Source of the DNA: Agapanthus africanus
Taxonomy: Eukaryota > Streptophyta > Magnoliopsida > Asparagales > Amaryllidaceae
Assembly: GCA_030015575.1 (NCBI GenBank)
Contig: CM057338.1
Location: 634,438,189 to 634,502,188 of the forward strand
Length of the DNA stretch: 64,000 bases
Direction of reading: 5' to 3'
This document shows positions 45,652 through 55,755 of this stretch, piece by piece. The position numbers and the translations under genes were made by a program. The notes beneath the pieces are model-generated. The model did not search any database and was not told the DNA's origin. It saw only the letters and a program-made list of their open reading frames with translations. Within the stretch, counting starts at the first letter, position 1. Every line of letters starts with the position of its first letter.

Positions 45652-47674
45652 CTAACTAAACTTAAACTAGCTTGGTAGTGAAGTGTAACGAAGTTCGGAA
45701 CCGAAAAAATCCAAAAACCAAAATTTTGCAAAACCCTAGTTTCTGTTAAAAATTTTTCTGGTCAAAACAAGATTTGTTATACACCTAAATTCGGCTCAGG
45801 GTTTTGTGTGAACACCCAAGAAAAACGATCCCCTAATTCATTCAAACCGCCGTGGATCCGCGGCCTCACCTATTCTTAGCGCCGCGGATCCGCCGCCGTT
45901 TGGAGTCTTCTGGTGATCGGGTTTCGTGCAGTGTGTTTCTGTGTTGGTTTTGGGATTTTTAAAATATGTTATATGTGCCCAGATTTTCCAGAACAGAAAT
46001 TTACTTTTGGGGTCCTATAATTCCGGTTTTTTTTTCCCGAACTTCACTGCATTTTGACTATGATGGTTATATCTGTGATGTTTGCATGTATTGAACGTCG
46101 GCTAATCGCTATAAGTCGATTAGTCGGGGTTATACATCTCTGTGATCTGTGTTTGATGTTGGAATGTGTATATGAATGTGTTGGACTGTCGCGGGTGAAT
46201 AGCCGGGGTGGATGTGAGATGAGCTTTTGTTTTTCTTTCATTCATTTGTAAATGTAAATTGATGTAATAATATTATTTGTATGGCCCCACAACCGGGTCG
46301 GGGTTGTAGCCGTCATTGTATAATTCTTTTTACTGTTTTTGCTCCTAGGATAGACCCATGGAGGGGTGCACAAACTACCGGGTACTTGGCGGGTAGTTTG
46401 CCGCACCCGTAGGGGTCTTGGGTGGGGTATTTGCTATTCACCGCTACCGTGTAATCCGCTTTTCGTTGCAGGCTCGAACGGATTGCGGATTGCTAGTATA
46501 TCCAATGTATTCATCTGTGATCTGTAATGTCTATCATTGCTTTATATTTAGGCGTTGCTTATGTTTTACAGCCGTGCTAGCCCAGCCCCCGCTCTGTCGT
46601 TAGTTAAGTAACCTAACGAGTGATGACGGGACCCCGTGGCGAATGCGAATGGCATAAGCGTACGTCATATTTTGGTTGTTTTCTGCAATGGTAGGATTAA
46701 ATGATGGGACGCATTAAAAGAACTAATGCAAGAATATCACGCATTAAAAGAACTAATGCAAGATAATAAACCAAGTTAAAGTCGTTGGAACACTTTCGAA
46801 AAAACCACTCGGTTCTTTTCAAAACTAACTTTTAAATGCGGAGCTTGAGCCACTCCTTCTAAAAGCTATCTCGTTCCATCGATTATATCAAGTTCACTAC
46901 GTTCACAGTTTCGCCAAAACCATCCGTAGCCCTCCGTCGTTTCATATGAATATTTAACAGTATTCAAGCTGTGTTTGTTGGCCTTAGTCAAGGCATAGTG
47001 TTTGGTAGCTGGTAGGTATTCATATGTTGCATAGATAGAATGCGTTGGTTTGGAACAGTCGTATTGCCTTGTTGGCCATAGTCAAGGTATATACGGGTGG
47101 GTTCAAATTAACCTGGATAACGACGGGAAGAACTTGACATGTGACTTATGATTTGTTGGCCTTAGTCAAGGTCATAAGAGCATGGGGCAAAAATCCACAT
47201 CGGGAGTTTCATAAGTACTGAAACTTGCTAGATTTGCATACCATTTGGAGTGTGATGATTCTGGTAGGATTCCTTCAGTTTCGTCACGCGATGATATTTG
47301 GATCCCGATCCTACTGTGAGTATATGCTACTCCTCGGGAAATTTCTCACTAAACGATCAATGCTATAAACCTAGTAGGTGCCTAGAAAGGTGTTAGCGGG
47401 GCTACGCCCCCAGGGAAAAGAGGTTCTTAAATTAAGGAACTTCGCGAAAGCGTTGGAAAACCTCCCTCGAAGTACCGACACTAGCCTGGCTGAACGGTTA
47501 AGCAAGTATTGTGCGGTGGGATTAATCCCGGCTAATTCTTCCTTTGTGGTTTGAGGAGGGATTCGAGAGACAGTGGGAGCCATCCTGTTTAGACAAATTA
47601 AAAACCATTCTAAACTTGCAAGAGCATCGTGCTAAAGTGTTTCTTCTCTCCCCCCTGCAGCGACCAAATTCGAA
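45652..47674 (+). other. T copy 1 leader
   Basis: About 2 kb between PBS and gag. It contains the CGTTAG hairpin (46598-46618), two GCATTA/TAATGC hairpins 30 bp apart (46711-46729, 46741-46759), the three-hairpin module (46969-47178), GGGGC-TAC-GCCCC (47398-47410), a CGC-GAAA-GCG hairpin (47443-47452), and a pyrimidine tract ending in CTGCAG at 47660, 14 bases before the ATG. The A/B/C/F cassette pair is absent. A 65-codon frame (46054-46251) is shared with copy 2 only by descent. Confidence 0.8.
46969..47178 (+). other. Three-hairpin leader module, T copy 1
   Basis: HP1 pairs CTGTG (46969-46973) with CATAG (46994-46998). HP2 pairs CGTAT (47060-47064) with ATACG (47091-47095). HP3 pairs CTTATGA (47145-47151) with TCATAAG (47172-47178), flanked further out by CATG on both sides. 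The inner cores TTGGC-loop-GTCAA have loops CTTA, CATA and CTTA. Confidence 0.78.
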
Positions 47675-49849
47675 ATGACTGGACTTAAGTTACTTCTAGA
47701 TAAAAACATACTGACAGGGCCAAACTACAAAGATTGGCTCAGGAATGTAAAATTGGCAATCACTTACGACAAGCTGGGGTATCTTCTTACCACCAAAGCT
47801 CCCCCCGTCCCAGGTCCCACCTCCAGCGTCGCGGATAAGGAAATCCGTAAGACTTGGGAGATTGATTGCGCGAAGGCCAGGTGCCTCGTGCTTGCCTCTA
47901 TGGACAACGAACATCAGAGGAGGCATGAGAATATAGACCTCGAGTCCATATTTCTCCATACAAAAGAACTGTATGGAGAGCAGTCTCGTATCGCAAGATA
48001 CGAAGTGTCGAAGAAGTTATTTTCGACAAAGTTGGCCGTCGGATCATCGGTAGCAGACCACGTGCTTAAGATGATTGGCTGCACTGAGGAGCTCGCGGAA
48101 CTTGGGACCACGTTGGACAGTGAACTTTATACGGATTTAATTCTCCAGTCCCTTCTATCCACTTACGCCCAGTTCATACTGAATTTCAACTTGCAAGAAA
48201 AGGAAGTTGAACTTTCAGAACTCCTCAACATGCTGAGGAGCGCAGAGGGCATCCTACAGAAGGGTAGGGAAACACCCGCTTTGTTTGTAGGAGGATCTTC
48301 TTCCTCTAGGTCCAAGGCGAAAGCCAAGGGAAAGAGCAAGAAAGCCCCCGCCAAACCAAGAGGCGGTGTTAGTAAAGTGGGTACGAAGGGAAAGGAAAAG
48401 GCAACAAAGATTGCGGGGAAGCTTGTTGGAAAGGAAGAATGTTTCTATTGTCATAAGAGTGGACACTGGAAGAAAGATTGCAGGGCTTGGAAGGCCAGGA
48501 CACAGGAACTGAAGCAGGTTGCGGCTTTAGCTTCAGGTGTGTATGTTATTGAAAACTGTCTTTCTATAAACTCTACTTCCTGGGTATTGGATACCGGATC
48601 AGGATCTCATATCTGTAATTCTTTGCAGGCGTTGAGAAACCGTAGGTTTTTGAAGGCAGGTGACATGACCCTCAGAGTTGCGAACGGAGCTAGCATGGAT
48701 GCTAAAGCCGTGGGGGACTATCACCTGGGAATGTCAGATGGGCATGTTTTGGTTTTGCGTAATTGCTTTTTTGTACCCAACGCAACTTGTAATATCATTT
48801 CTGTATCTTTGGTTTCTAAAGAAGGTTATGAATTTGCGTTTGTAAGTAATGTTGTAAACATTCACCTTAATCAAGTTCTGATTGGGTCAGGTACACTGAG
48901 CAATGGTATATACGTATTAAACCAACCACAGATTTTCAATGTCCAGAATACACACAAAAGAAAGTCTCCAGATATCAATCAGGCTTTCTTATGGCATTGT
49001 AGACTGGGTCACATCAATGAGACACGGTTGACTAAGTTACATAAAGAAGGATACTTGGATCCGTTCGAGTATCAGTCTTATGCCACTTGTGAATCTTGTC
49101 TCATGGGAAAGATGACAAAGACTCCGTTCACTGGACACGGAGAAAGAGCGAGCGAGCTCTTGGGACTCATACACAGTGACGTGTGTGGTCCAATGTCTAC
49201 ACATGCGCGAAGCGGTTATTCATACTTCATTACTTTCACAGACGATTTCTCTAGGTATGGACATGTCTTCTTAATGAAGCACAAATCCGAGGCCTTTGAG
49301 AAATTTCGGGATTACAAGAATGAAGTTGAAAAACAAACAGGCAAAAGTATTAAGATTCTAAGATCGGATCGAGGTGGTGAATACTTGAGTGCCGAGTTCC
49401 TGGATTATTTAAAAGAGAATGGAATTCTCTCTCAGCGTACTCCTCCATACACTCCGCAACATAACGGTGTATCGGAAAGAAGGAATCGAACCCTATTGGA
49501 TATGGTTCGTTCCATGATGAGTAAGGCTGAGTTACCGCGATCTTTCTGGGGTTATGCACTAGAAACAGCTGCACATCTCTTAAACCAAGTCCCTACTAAG
49601 ACAGTGCCTACCACACCATATCAGATATGGAGTGGGAAGAAACCCTGTCTTAAATCCTTTAAGACATGGGGATGTCCGGCTTTTGTAAAAAAGCAGCATG
49701 CGGACAAGCTCGAGGCACGCTCAGTACAGTGCAAGTTTGTGGGATACCCAAAGAACTCCAAGGGGTATCTATTCTATTACGCAGAGGAGCAAAAAGTCCT
49801 TGTTTCTCGCCATGCCCACTTCTTGGAAACTGAGTTTTTAGAAAATTAG
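47675..49849 (+). CDS. T copy 1 Gag-PR-INT (first part of Gag-Pol, ends at a premature stop)
   Basis: 724 codons. Residues 1-200 are a Copia-type Gag; about 205-245 are Lys-rich. A CCHC zinc knuckle, C256-X2-C-X4-H-X4-C269, binds nucleic acid. The aspartic protease motif DTGSGS starts at D306. Integrase has H441/H446 and C472/C475 (HHCC zinc) and the catalytic triad D502, D565, E601 with the canonical 35-residue spacing between the last two. The ATG at 47675 follows the pyrimidine-AG by 14 bases and is shared with copy 2. A TAG at codon 725 (49847), where copy 2 has CAG, stops translation between integrase and RT. The truncated product could still be a Gag-PR-INT precursor. Activity is untested. 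Confidence 0.93.
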   Translation: MTGLKLLLDKNILTGPNYKDWLRNVKLAITYDKLGYLLTTKAPPVPGPTSSVADKEIRKTWEIDCAKARCLVLASMDNEHQRRHENIDLESIFLHTKELYGEQSRIARYEVSKKLFSTKLAVGSSVADHVLKMIGCTEELAELGTTLDSELYTDLILQSLLSTYAQFILNFNLQEKEVELSELLNMLRSAEGILQKGRETPALFVGGSSSSRSKAKAKGKSKKAPAKPRGGVSKVGTKGKEKATKIAGKLVGKEECFYCHKSGHWKKDCRAWKARTQELKQVAALASGVYVIENCLSINSTSWVLDTGSGSHICNSLQALRNRRFLKAGDMTLRVANGASMDAKAVGDYHLGMSDGHVLVLRNCFFVPNATCNIISVSLVSKEGYEFAFVSNVVNIHLNQVLIGSGTLSNGIYVLNQPQIFNVQNTHKRKSPDINQAFLWHCRLGHINETRLTKLHKEGYLDPFEYQSYATCESCLMGKMTKTPFTGHGERASELLGLIHSDVCGPMSTHARSGYSYFITFTDDFSRYGHVFLMKHKSEAFEKFRDYKNEVEKQTGKSIKILRSDRGGEYLSAEFLDYLKENGILSQRTPPYTPQHNGVSERRNRTLLDMVRSMMSKAELPRSFWGYALETAAHLLNQVPTKTVPTTPYQIWSGKKPCLKSFKTWGCPAFVKKQHADKLEARSVQCKFVGYPKNSKGYLFYYAEEQKVLVSRHAHFLETEFLEN

Positions 49850-51625
49850 ATAAGTGGGAGCGCAGTAGAACTGGATGAAATTCCAGAACCTCAGACTGTT
49901 ACTGAAAGCTTAGTAAAACCAGAGGGTTCAAAAGAACAGGACATTCCTATGCCGCTCCGCAGAAGTAGTAGGCAGTCTCATCCGCCCGAGAGATACTACG
50001 GTTTTCTCATAGACGGGGATAGAGAGGATTGCATCATAGACTATGATGAGCCTACTAGCTTCCAGCAGGCCGTTCAGAGCGTTGACTCGGTAAAATGGCT
50101 GGATGCAATGCGTACCGAAATGGAGTCCATGTACACCAACAAAGTTTGGACGTTGGACATTGCTCCAGACGGGGTAAAACCCGTAGGATGCAAGTGGATC
50201 TTCAAAAGGAAGATTGGTGTAGATGGACAGGTTGAGACCTATAAAGCTAGACTTGTAGCAAAGGGTTTCCGTCAAAGACCTGGCTTGGACTATGACGAAA
50301 CCTTTTCTCCAGTGGCTATGCTGAAATCCATTCGGATCCTTCTTGCCATTGCTGCCTTCCACGATTATGAGATTTGGCAGATGGACGTAAAAACCGCTTT
50401 TCTAAATGGAAATTTAGAGGAGTGTGTCTATATGGATCAGCCAGAGGGTTTCATTCAGAGTGGGAGTAGCGGAAAGGTGTGCAAGTTGCTTAAGTCCATC
50501 TATGGACTAAAGCAGGCATCGCGGAGTTGGAACATCTGTTTTGATGAGACGGTCAAGGAATTTGACTTTATCAAAAATCCAGATGAACCATGCATCTATA
50601 GTAGATTTGTAGCGAGAACTGTAGTATTCCTTGTTTTATACGTGGATGACATTCTCTTAATAGGAAATGACATTCCTATGCTACAATCTGTCAAGGGTTT
50701 CTTGTCACACAGGTTCTCCATGAAAGACCTGGGTGATGCCTCATACATCCTGGGGATCCGGATCCATCGTGATAGATCCAAAAGGATATTAGGACTTTCA
50801 CAGTCCAGGTACATCGACACCGTACTGAAAAGATTCAGTATGGAAGATTCCAAGCGCGGTAACCTACCGGCTTGTCACGGGATCACCCTCTCTAAAGAGA
50901 TGTCTCCCAAGACTGATTTGGAGAGGGATCGCATGTCTATTATACCCTACGCTTCTGCGGTAGGCTCTATAATGTATGCTATGTTGTGTACCAGACCGGA
51001 TGTAGCTTATGCACTGAGTGTAGTAAGCCGGTATCAGTCAAACCCTGGGGAGAAACACTGGATAGCAGTAAAGAACATTCTCAAGTACCTGAGAAGGACT
51101 AAGGAGATGTTCTTGGTGTATGGCGGAAAAGACCTCCAGATCGAGGCCTTTGCTGACTCCAGCTTCCAGAGTGACAAGGATGATTCCAAGTCTATGTCGG
51201 GTTTTGTCTTTACCCTCAATGGAGGGGCGGTGTGTTGGAAGAGTTCCAAACAGGAAACCGTTGCAGACTCGACTATGGAAGCGGAATACATCGCTGCATC
51301 TGATGCCGCAAAAGAAGCTGTCTGGATGAGGAAGTTCTTGAAAGAACTTCAGGTGGTTCCGTCCATTGTTGACCCAATACCTCTGTATTGCGACAACAAC
51401 GGGGCTATAGCTTTAGCGAAGGAACCCAGGTCCCATCAGAGATCCAGGCACATCTTGAGGCGGTATCACCTGATCAGGGAGATCGTGGATCGCAAGGAGA
51501 TCGAGGTTTGGAGGGTTGCTTCAGAAGAAAACACTGCAGATCCATTCACCAAGGCCCTAGCCCAGACTCAGTTCGAGCGGCTGATCGAGATGATAGGTCT
51601 TCGATACGCTAGTACATGGCCTTAG
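49850..51625 (+). pseudogene. T copy 1 RT-RNase H (second part of Gag-Pol, downstream of the stop)
   Basis: In the same frame as the upstream part, so separated only by the TAG at 49847-49849. RT begins near residue 830. Motif QMDVKTAFLNG carries catalytic D904, and YVDD (Y989-D992) is intact. RNase H keeps D1161, E1202, D1240 and D1289. It ends at TAG 51623-51625, for a full frame of 1316 codons, a normal length for a plant Copia polyprotein. The first in-frame ATG after the stop is at 49949, but no promoter or initiation context suggests independent expression. Domain sequence is otherwise uninterrupted. Confidence 0.9.
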
Positions 51626-51639
51626 TGCAAGTGGGAGGT
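51626..51639 (+). other. Polypurine tract, T copy 1
   Basis: TGCAAGTGGGAGG then T, directly before LTR2. Its presence left of the middle LTR shows that LTR2 serves as 3' LTR of copy 1. Confidence 0.85.
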
Positions 51640-53721
51640 TGTTAGTATATATGCCTTAGAGGCCATTACTGTATCATACTAGTTTGTATATTACTTAATG
51701 GAGGCTTGGGATATTCACCTTGTATAAACAATCTTGCTCAATATAGTAGCATGCTACTTGGTTTGTTTCTACTTCAATGTGTACATGTGTTTATTTTGCG
51801 ATATCACCTATACGCATTAGTGGAGCCCTTAGGATCTTTGCTTGATTACCAGCGTTGTGATGGCAGTCACACTAGTGGGGGCTGGGTAATCTGTAAGCAC
51901 ATCCTTATACAGGTCCCTAGTCGCAGGACTATCGAGACAGGGCATCGATACTCCGGAGTAGACTAGCGTATGCGCTTCTCATCCCAGTGTAGGAGATGGT
52001 CTGTCCCACAGCCATCAGTACGTCTTACTGGAGATAGTATACGGGTGCTCGTTAGGTTACGAGTACACAGGACAGGACTCGTCGGGAACTGACAGGTTGG
52101 TATTATACCTATCGTCAGTTATCAGTTCCCAGGTGACATGAGTACAGCTTAGTCCGCTGACTTGACACTGGCACTTCGCCTCGAGTGTGTTCCCACTGCA
52201 CTTTGATCACTACCCTACCACGGCTCAAAGGAGTCGTGCAAACAGGTAGTGGTTGGGTGCAGTCCCGAAGCACTTGGAGGCAGTGACGGTTAGACAGGAT
52301 TCGTCTCTCCCGGTATTGGGGGTTGACATCGCGCTGTGTCTAGGAGAGCCATTACACGAGTATTCCCTGGCCAGGGCAAGCGAGATATACTGGTAGGCTT
52401 CCAGTGTTATCTCAGGGTGTTTTGGGCTTCACTCCGACACGACTTGTACCGCTATTGGGGGACTGACGTTTTACCGCCCCCTAGGCCCGACATGCGATGT
52501 ATCAGACGAACAGACCGGACTGTACGGAGAATGTCACATTCAGACTCAGTAGGAGTTCAGATTGGGTTCACCTCGTCAGCCTTCTTGTCGGCATCTACCT
52601 GGGGACCGTTACGCACAGCTAGTGCCGCTTGCGGTCTGTGGTTAAACCCACTGCCAGCGTAGTGTCGAGTCTTTAGAGTCCCATACAGAGGGTATTCGCC
52701 TCTGGGCAAAACAGAGTAGAGGTCGCATGGTTTTGCGACAGGGTTCGTTCTCATCCGCGCACTTGTGCACGTTTGGAGTCCGGACGGATATTGCCAGCGG
52801 GCTCTGGTTTGAGCCAGATACTGGTATATATTTTGGGGGTTGCTTTTATATCTCGGTATTCTTATTCCTCGGAACGAGAATGCAGGTGTGTATGCACAGT
52901 TGCTTGAGGCGGAGGATGAGGTATTTCATTAGGGTTTCGGAACGGGTGCGTATGCACAGTTGACAGTCGTCATTTTCCAAACCCTAATAGATTTATGAAA
53001 TATCAATTAATAATAGTAATTAAATGAAATATTGTTATGGTTGATTTTGTTGACTTGTTGACCATGGTTGACTTGTTGACCATGGTTGAATGTTGACCAC
53101 CATCATGCTTTGCAAGGATTCTCCTTGATTCTTGCTTACACTCATTTATTGAAAGTATGATAGTGGTCATTCCAAAACAACCATCAACTATTCTCATTTC
53201 AATTATTATTATTAATTAGATAATTCCTTTTCTTTTAGTTATGGTTGCAAAAGAAAAGAGCTCATTCTATCATAATCATTCTCTCTCCTCATTTCATCTT
53301 CTTCTTCCTCAAGCTCAAGGTGATTCCTTCTCATGTGTTGAGAATCCCTCACCTTGAAAAAGAAACAGCCCCTAGACACTCTCTACTCACTCTAGGATCA
53401 AGGGTTTAGCAAGCCGGAGATTCTAGTTCACTCAAAGTTCGAGGAAGAGCCCGTAGGTTGAACCCTCAGGTGGATCCATCTTCGACGGAAGAAGGCGACG
53501 AGGAAAGAACCATCAACCTCTACAAGGTTTGAAGAAGAAGGTGTTCAAGTTTAGGTATAACCATCTTTCCGAGTAGCTAACTCTCTTTAGCAAGTTTGCT
53601 AGTTTTAGTTTAGGAAAAGATCCCGACTTTGTTAGTCCATGTTGCCCCATGCGCTAAAAATTTGATTTTTATACCGTTTCCGCCTCCCCGTAAGAACCGG
53701 GGGTCGCAACGTGGACTTACA
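51640..53721 (+). repeat. LTR2 of element T (shared middle LTR)
   Basis: TGTTAGTATATATGCC to GACTTACA. It is 3' LTR to copy 1 and 5' LTR to copy 2, with no TSD at either side. It has about 11 private substitutions by hand count. Confidence 0.95.
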
Positions 53722-53722
53722 G

Positions 53723-53734
53723 TGGTATCAGAGC
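53723..53734 (+). other. Primer binding site, T copy 2
   Basis: TGGTATCAGAGC lies one base after LTR2. Confidence 0.95.
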
Positions 53735-55755
53735 CTAACTAAACTTAAACTAGCTTGGTAGTGAAGTGTAACGAAGTTCGGAACCGAGAAAATCCAAAAA
53801 CCAAACTTTTGCAAAACCCTAGTTTCTGTTAAAATTTTTTCTGCTCAAAACAAGATTTATTATACACCTAAATTCGGCTCAGGGTTTTGTGTGAACACCC
53901 AAGAAAAACGATCCCCTAATTCATTCAAACCGCCGCGGATCCGCGGCCTCACCTATTCTTAGCGCCGCGGATCGGCCGCCGTTTGGAGTCTTCTGGTGAT
54001 CGGGTTTCGTGCAGTGTGTTTCTGTGTTGGTTTTGTGATTTTTAAAATATGTTATATGTGCCCAGATTTTCCAGAACAGAAATTTACTTTTGGGGTCCTA
54101 TAATTCCGTTTTTTTTTCCCGAACTTCACTGCATTTTGACTATGATGGTTATATCTGTGATGTTTGCATGTATTGAACGTCGGCTAATCGCTATAAGTCG
54201 ATTAGTCGGGGTTATACATCTCTGTGATCTGTGTTTGATGTTGGAATGTGTATATGAATGTGTTGGACTGTCGCGGGTGAATAGCCGGGGTGGATGTGAG
54301 ATGAGCTTTTGTTTTTCTTTCATTCATTTGTAAATGTAAATTGATGTAATAATATTATTTGTATGGACGCACAACCGGGTTGGGGTTGTAGCCGTCATTG
54401 TATAATTCTTTTTACTGTTTTTGCTCCTAGGATAGACCCATGGAGGGGTGCACAAACTACCGGGTACTTGGCGGGTAGTTTGCCGCACCCGTAGGGGTCT
54501 TGGGTGGGGTATTTGCTATTCACCGCGACCGTGTAATCCGCTTTTCGTTGCAGGCTCGAACGGATTGCGGATTGCTAGTATATCCAATGTATTCATCTGT
54601 GATCTGTAACGTCTATCATTGCTTTATATTTAGGCGTTGCTTATGTTTTACAGCCGCGCTAGCCCAGCCCCCGCTCTGTCGTTAGTTAAGTAACCTAACG
54701 AGTGATGACGGGACCCCGTGGCGAATGCGAATGGCATAAGCATACGTCATATTTTGGTTGTTTTCTGCAATGGTACGATTAAATGATGGGACGCATTAAA
54801 AGAACTAATGCAAGAATATCACGCATTAAAAGAACTAATGCAAGATAATAAACTAAGTTAAAGTCGTTGGAACACTTTCGAAAAAACCACTCGGTTCTAT
54901 TCAAAACTAACTTTTAAATGCGGAGCTTGAGCCACTCCTTCTAAAAGCTATCTCGTTCCATCGATTATATCAAGTTCACTACGTTCACGGTTTCGCCAAA
55001 ACCATCCGTAGCCCTCCGTCGTTTCATATGAATATTTAACAGTATTCAAGCTGTGTTTGTTGGCCTTAGTCAAGGCACAGTGTTTGGTAGCTGGTAGGTA
55101 TTCATATGTTGCATAGATAGAATGCGTTGGTTTGGGACAGTCGTATTGCCTTGTTGGCCATAGTCAAGGTATATACGGGTGGGTTCAAATTAACCTGGAT
55201 AACGACGGGAAGAACTTGACATGTGACTTATGATTTGTTGGCCTTAGTCAAGGTCATAAGAGCATGGGGCAAAAATCCACATCGGGAGTTTCATAAGTAC
55301 TGAAACTTGCTAGATTTGCATACCATTTGGAGTGTGATGATTCTGGTAGGATTCCTTCAGTTTCGTCACGCGATGATATTTGGATCCCGATCCTACTGTG
55401 AGTATATGCTACTCCTCGGGAAATTTCTCACTAAACGATCAATGCTATAAACCTAGTAGGTGCCTAGAAAGGTGTTAGCGGGGCTATGCCCCCAGGGAAA
55501 AGTGGTTCTTAAATTAAGGAACTTCGCGAAAGCGTTGGAAAACCTCCCTCGAAGTACCGACACTAGCCTGGCTGAACGGTTATGCAAGTATTGTGCGGTG
55601 GGATTAATCCCGGCTAATTCTTCCTTTGTGGTTTGAGGAGGGATTCGAGAGACAGTGGGAGCCATCCTGTTTAGACAAATTAAAAACCATTCTAAACTTG
55701 CAAGGGCATCGTGCTAAAGTGTTTCTTCTCTACCCCTGCAGCGACCAAATTCGAA
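53735..55755 (+). other. T copy 2 leader
   Basis: Near-identical to the copy 1 leader and with the same structures: hairpin 54680-54700, module 55051-55260, splice-acceptor-like AG at 55741. HP1 here is CTGTG/CACAG, restoring a Watson-Crick pair where copy 1 has G-U. Confidence 0.8.
55051..55260 (+). other. Three-hairpin leader module, T copy 2
   Basis: HP1 is 55051-55055 with 55076-55080, HP2 is 55142-55146 with 55173-55177, and HP3 is 55227-55233 with 55254-55260. Loops are CTTA, CATA and CTTA as in copy 1. Confidence 0.78.

Noticed and set aside
46054..46251. 65-codon frame in both T leaders as a possible upstream ORF
   Set aside because: Same reason; the equivalent stretch in A, B, C and F has no such frame.
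47675..51625. Envelope-like ORF after pol in T
   Set aside because: The frame ends 14 bases before LTR2, leaving no room for an extra gene.
51626..53734. Two separate, adjacent T insertions
   Set aside because: There is no third LTR pair and no internal TSD; the middle LTR is flanked by PPT and PBS, so one tandem structure explains it.
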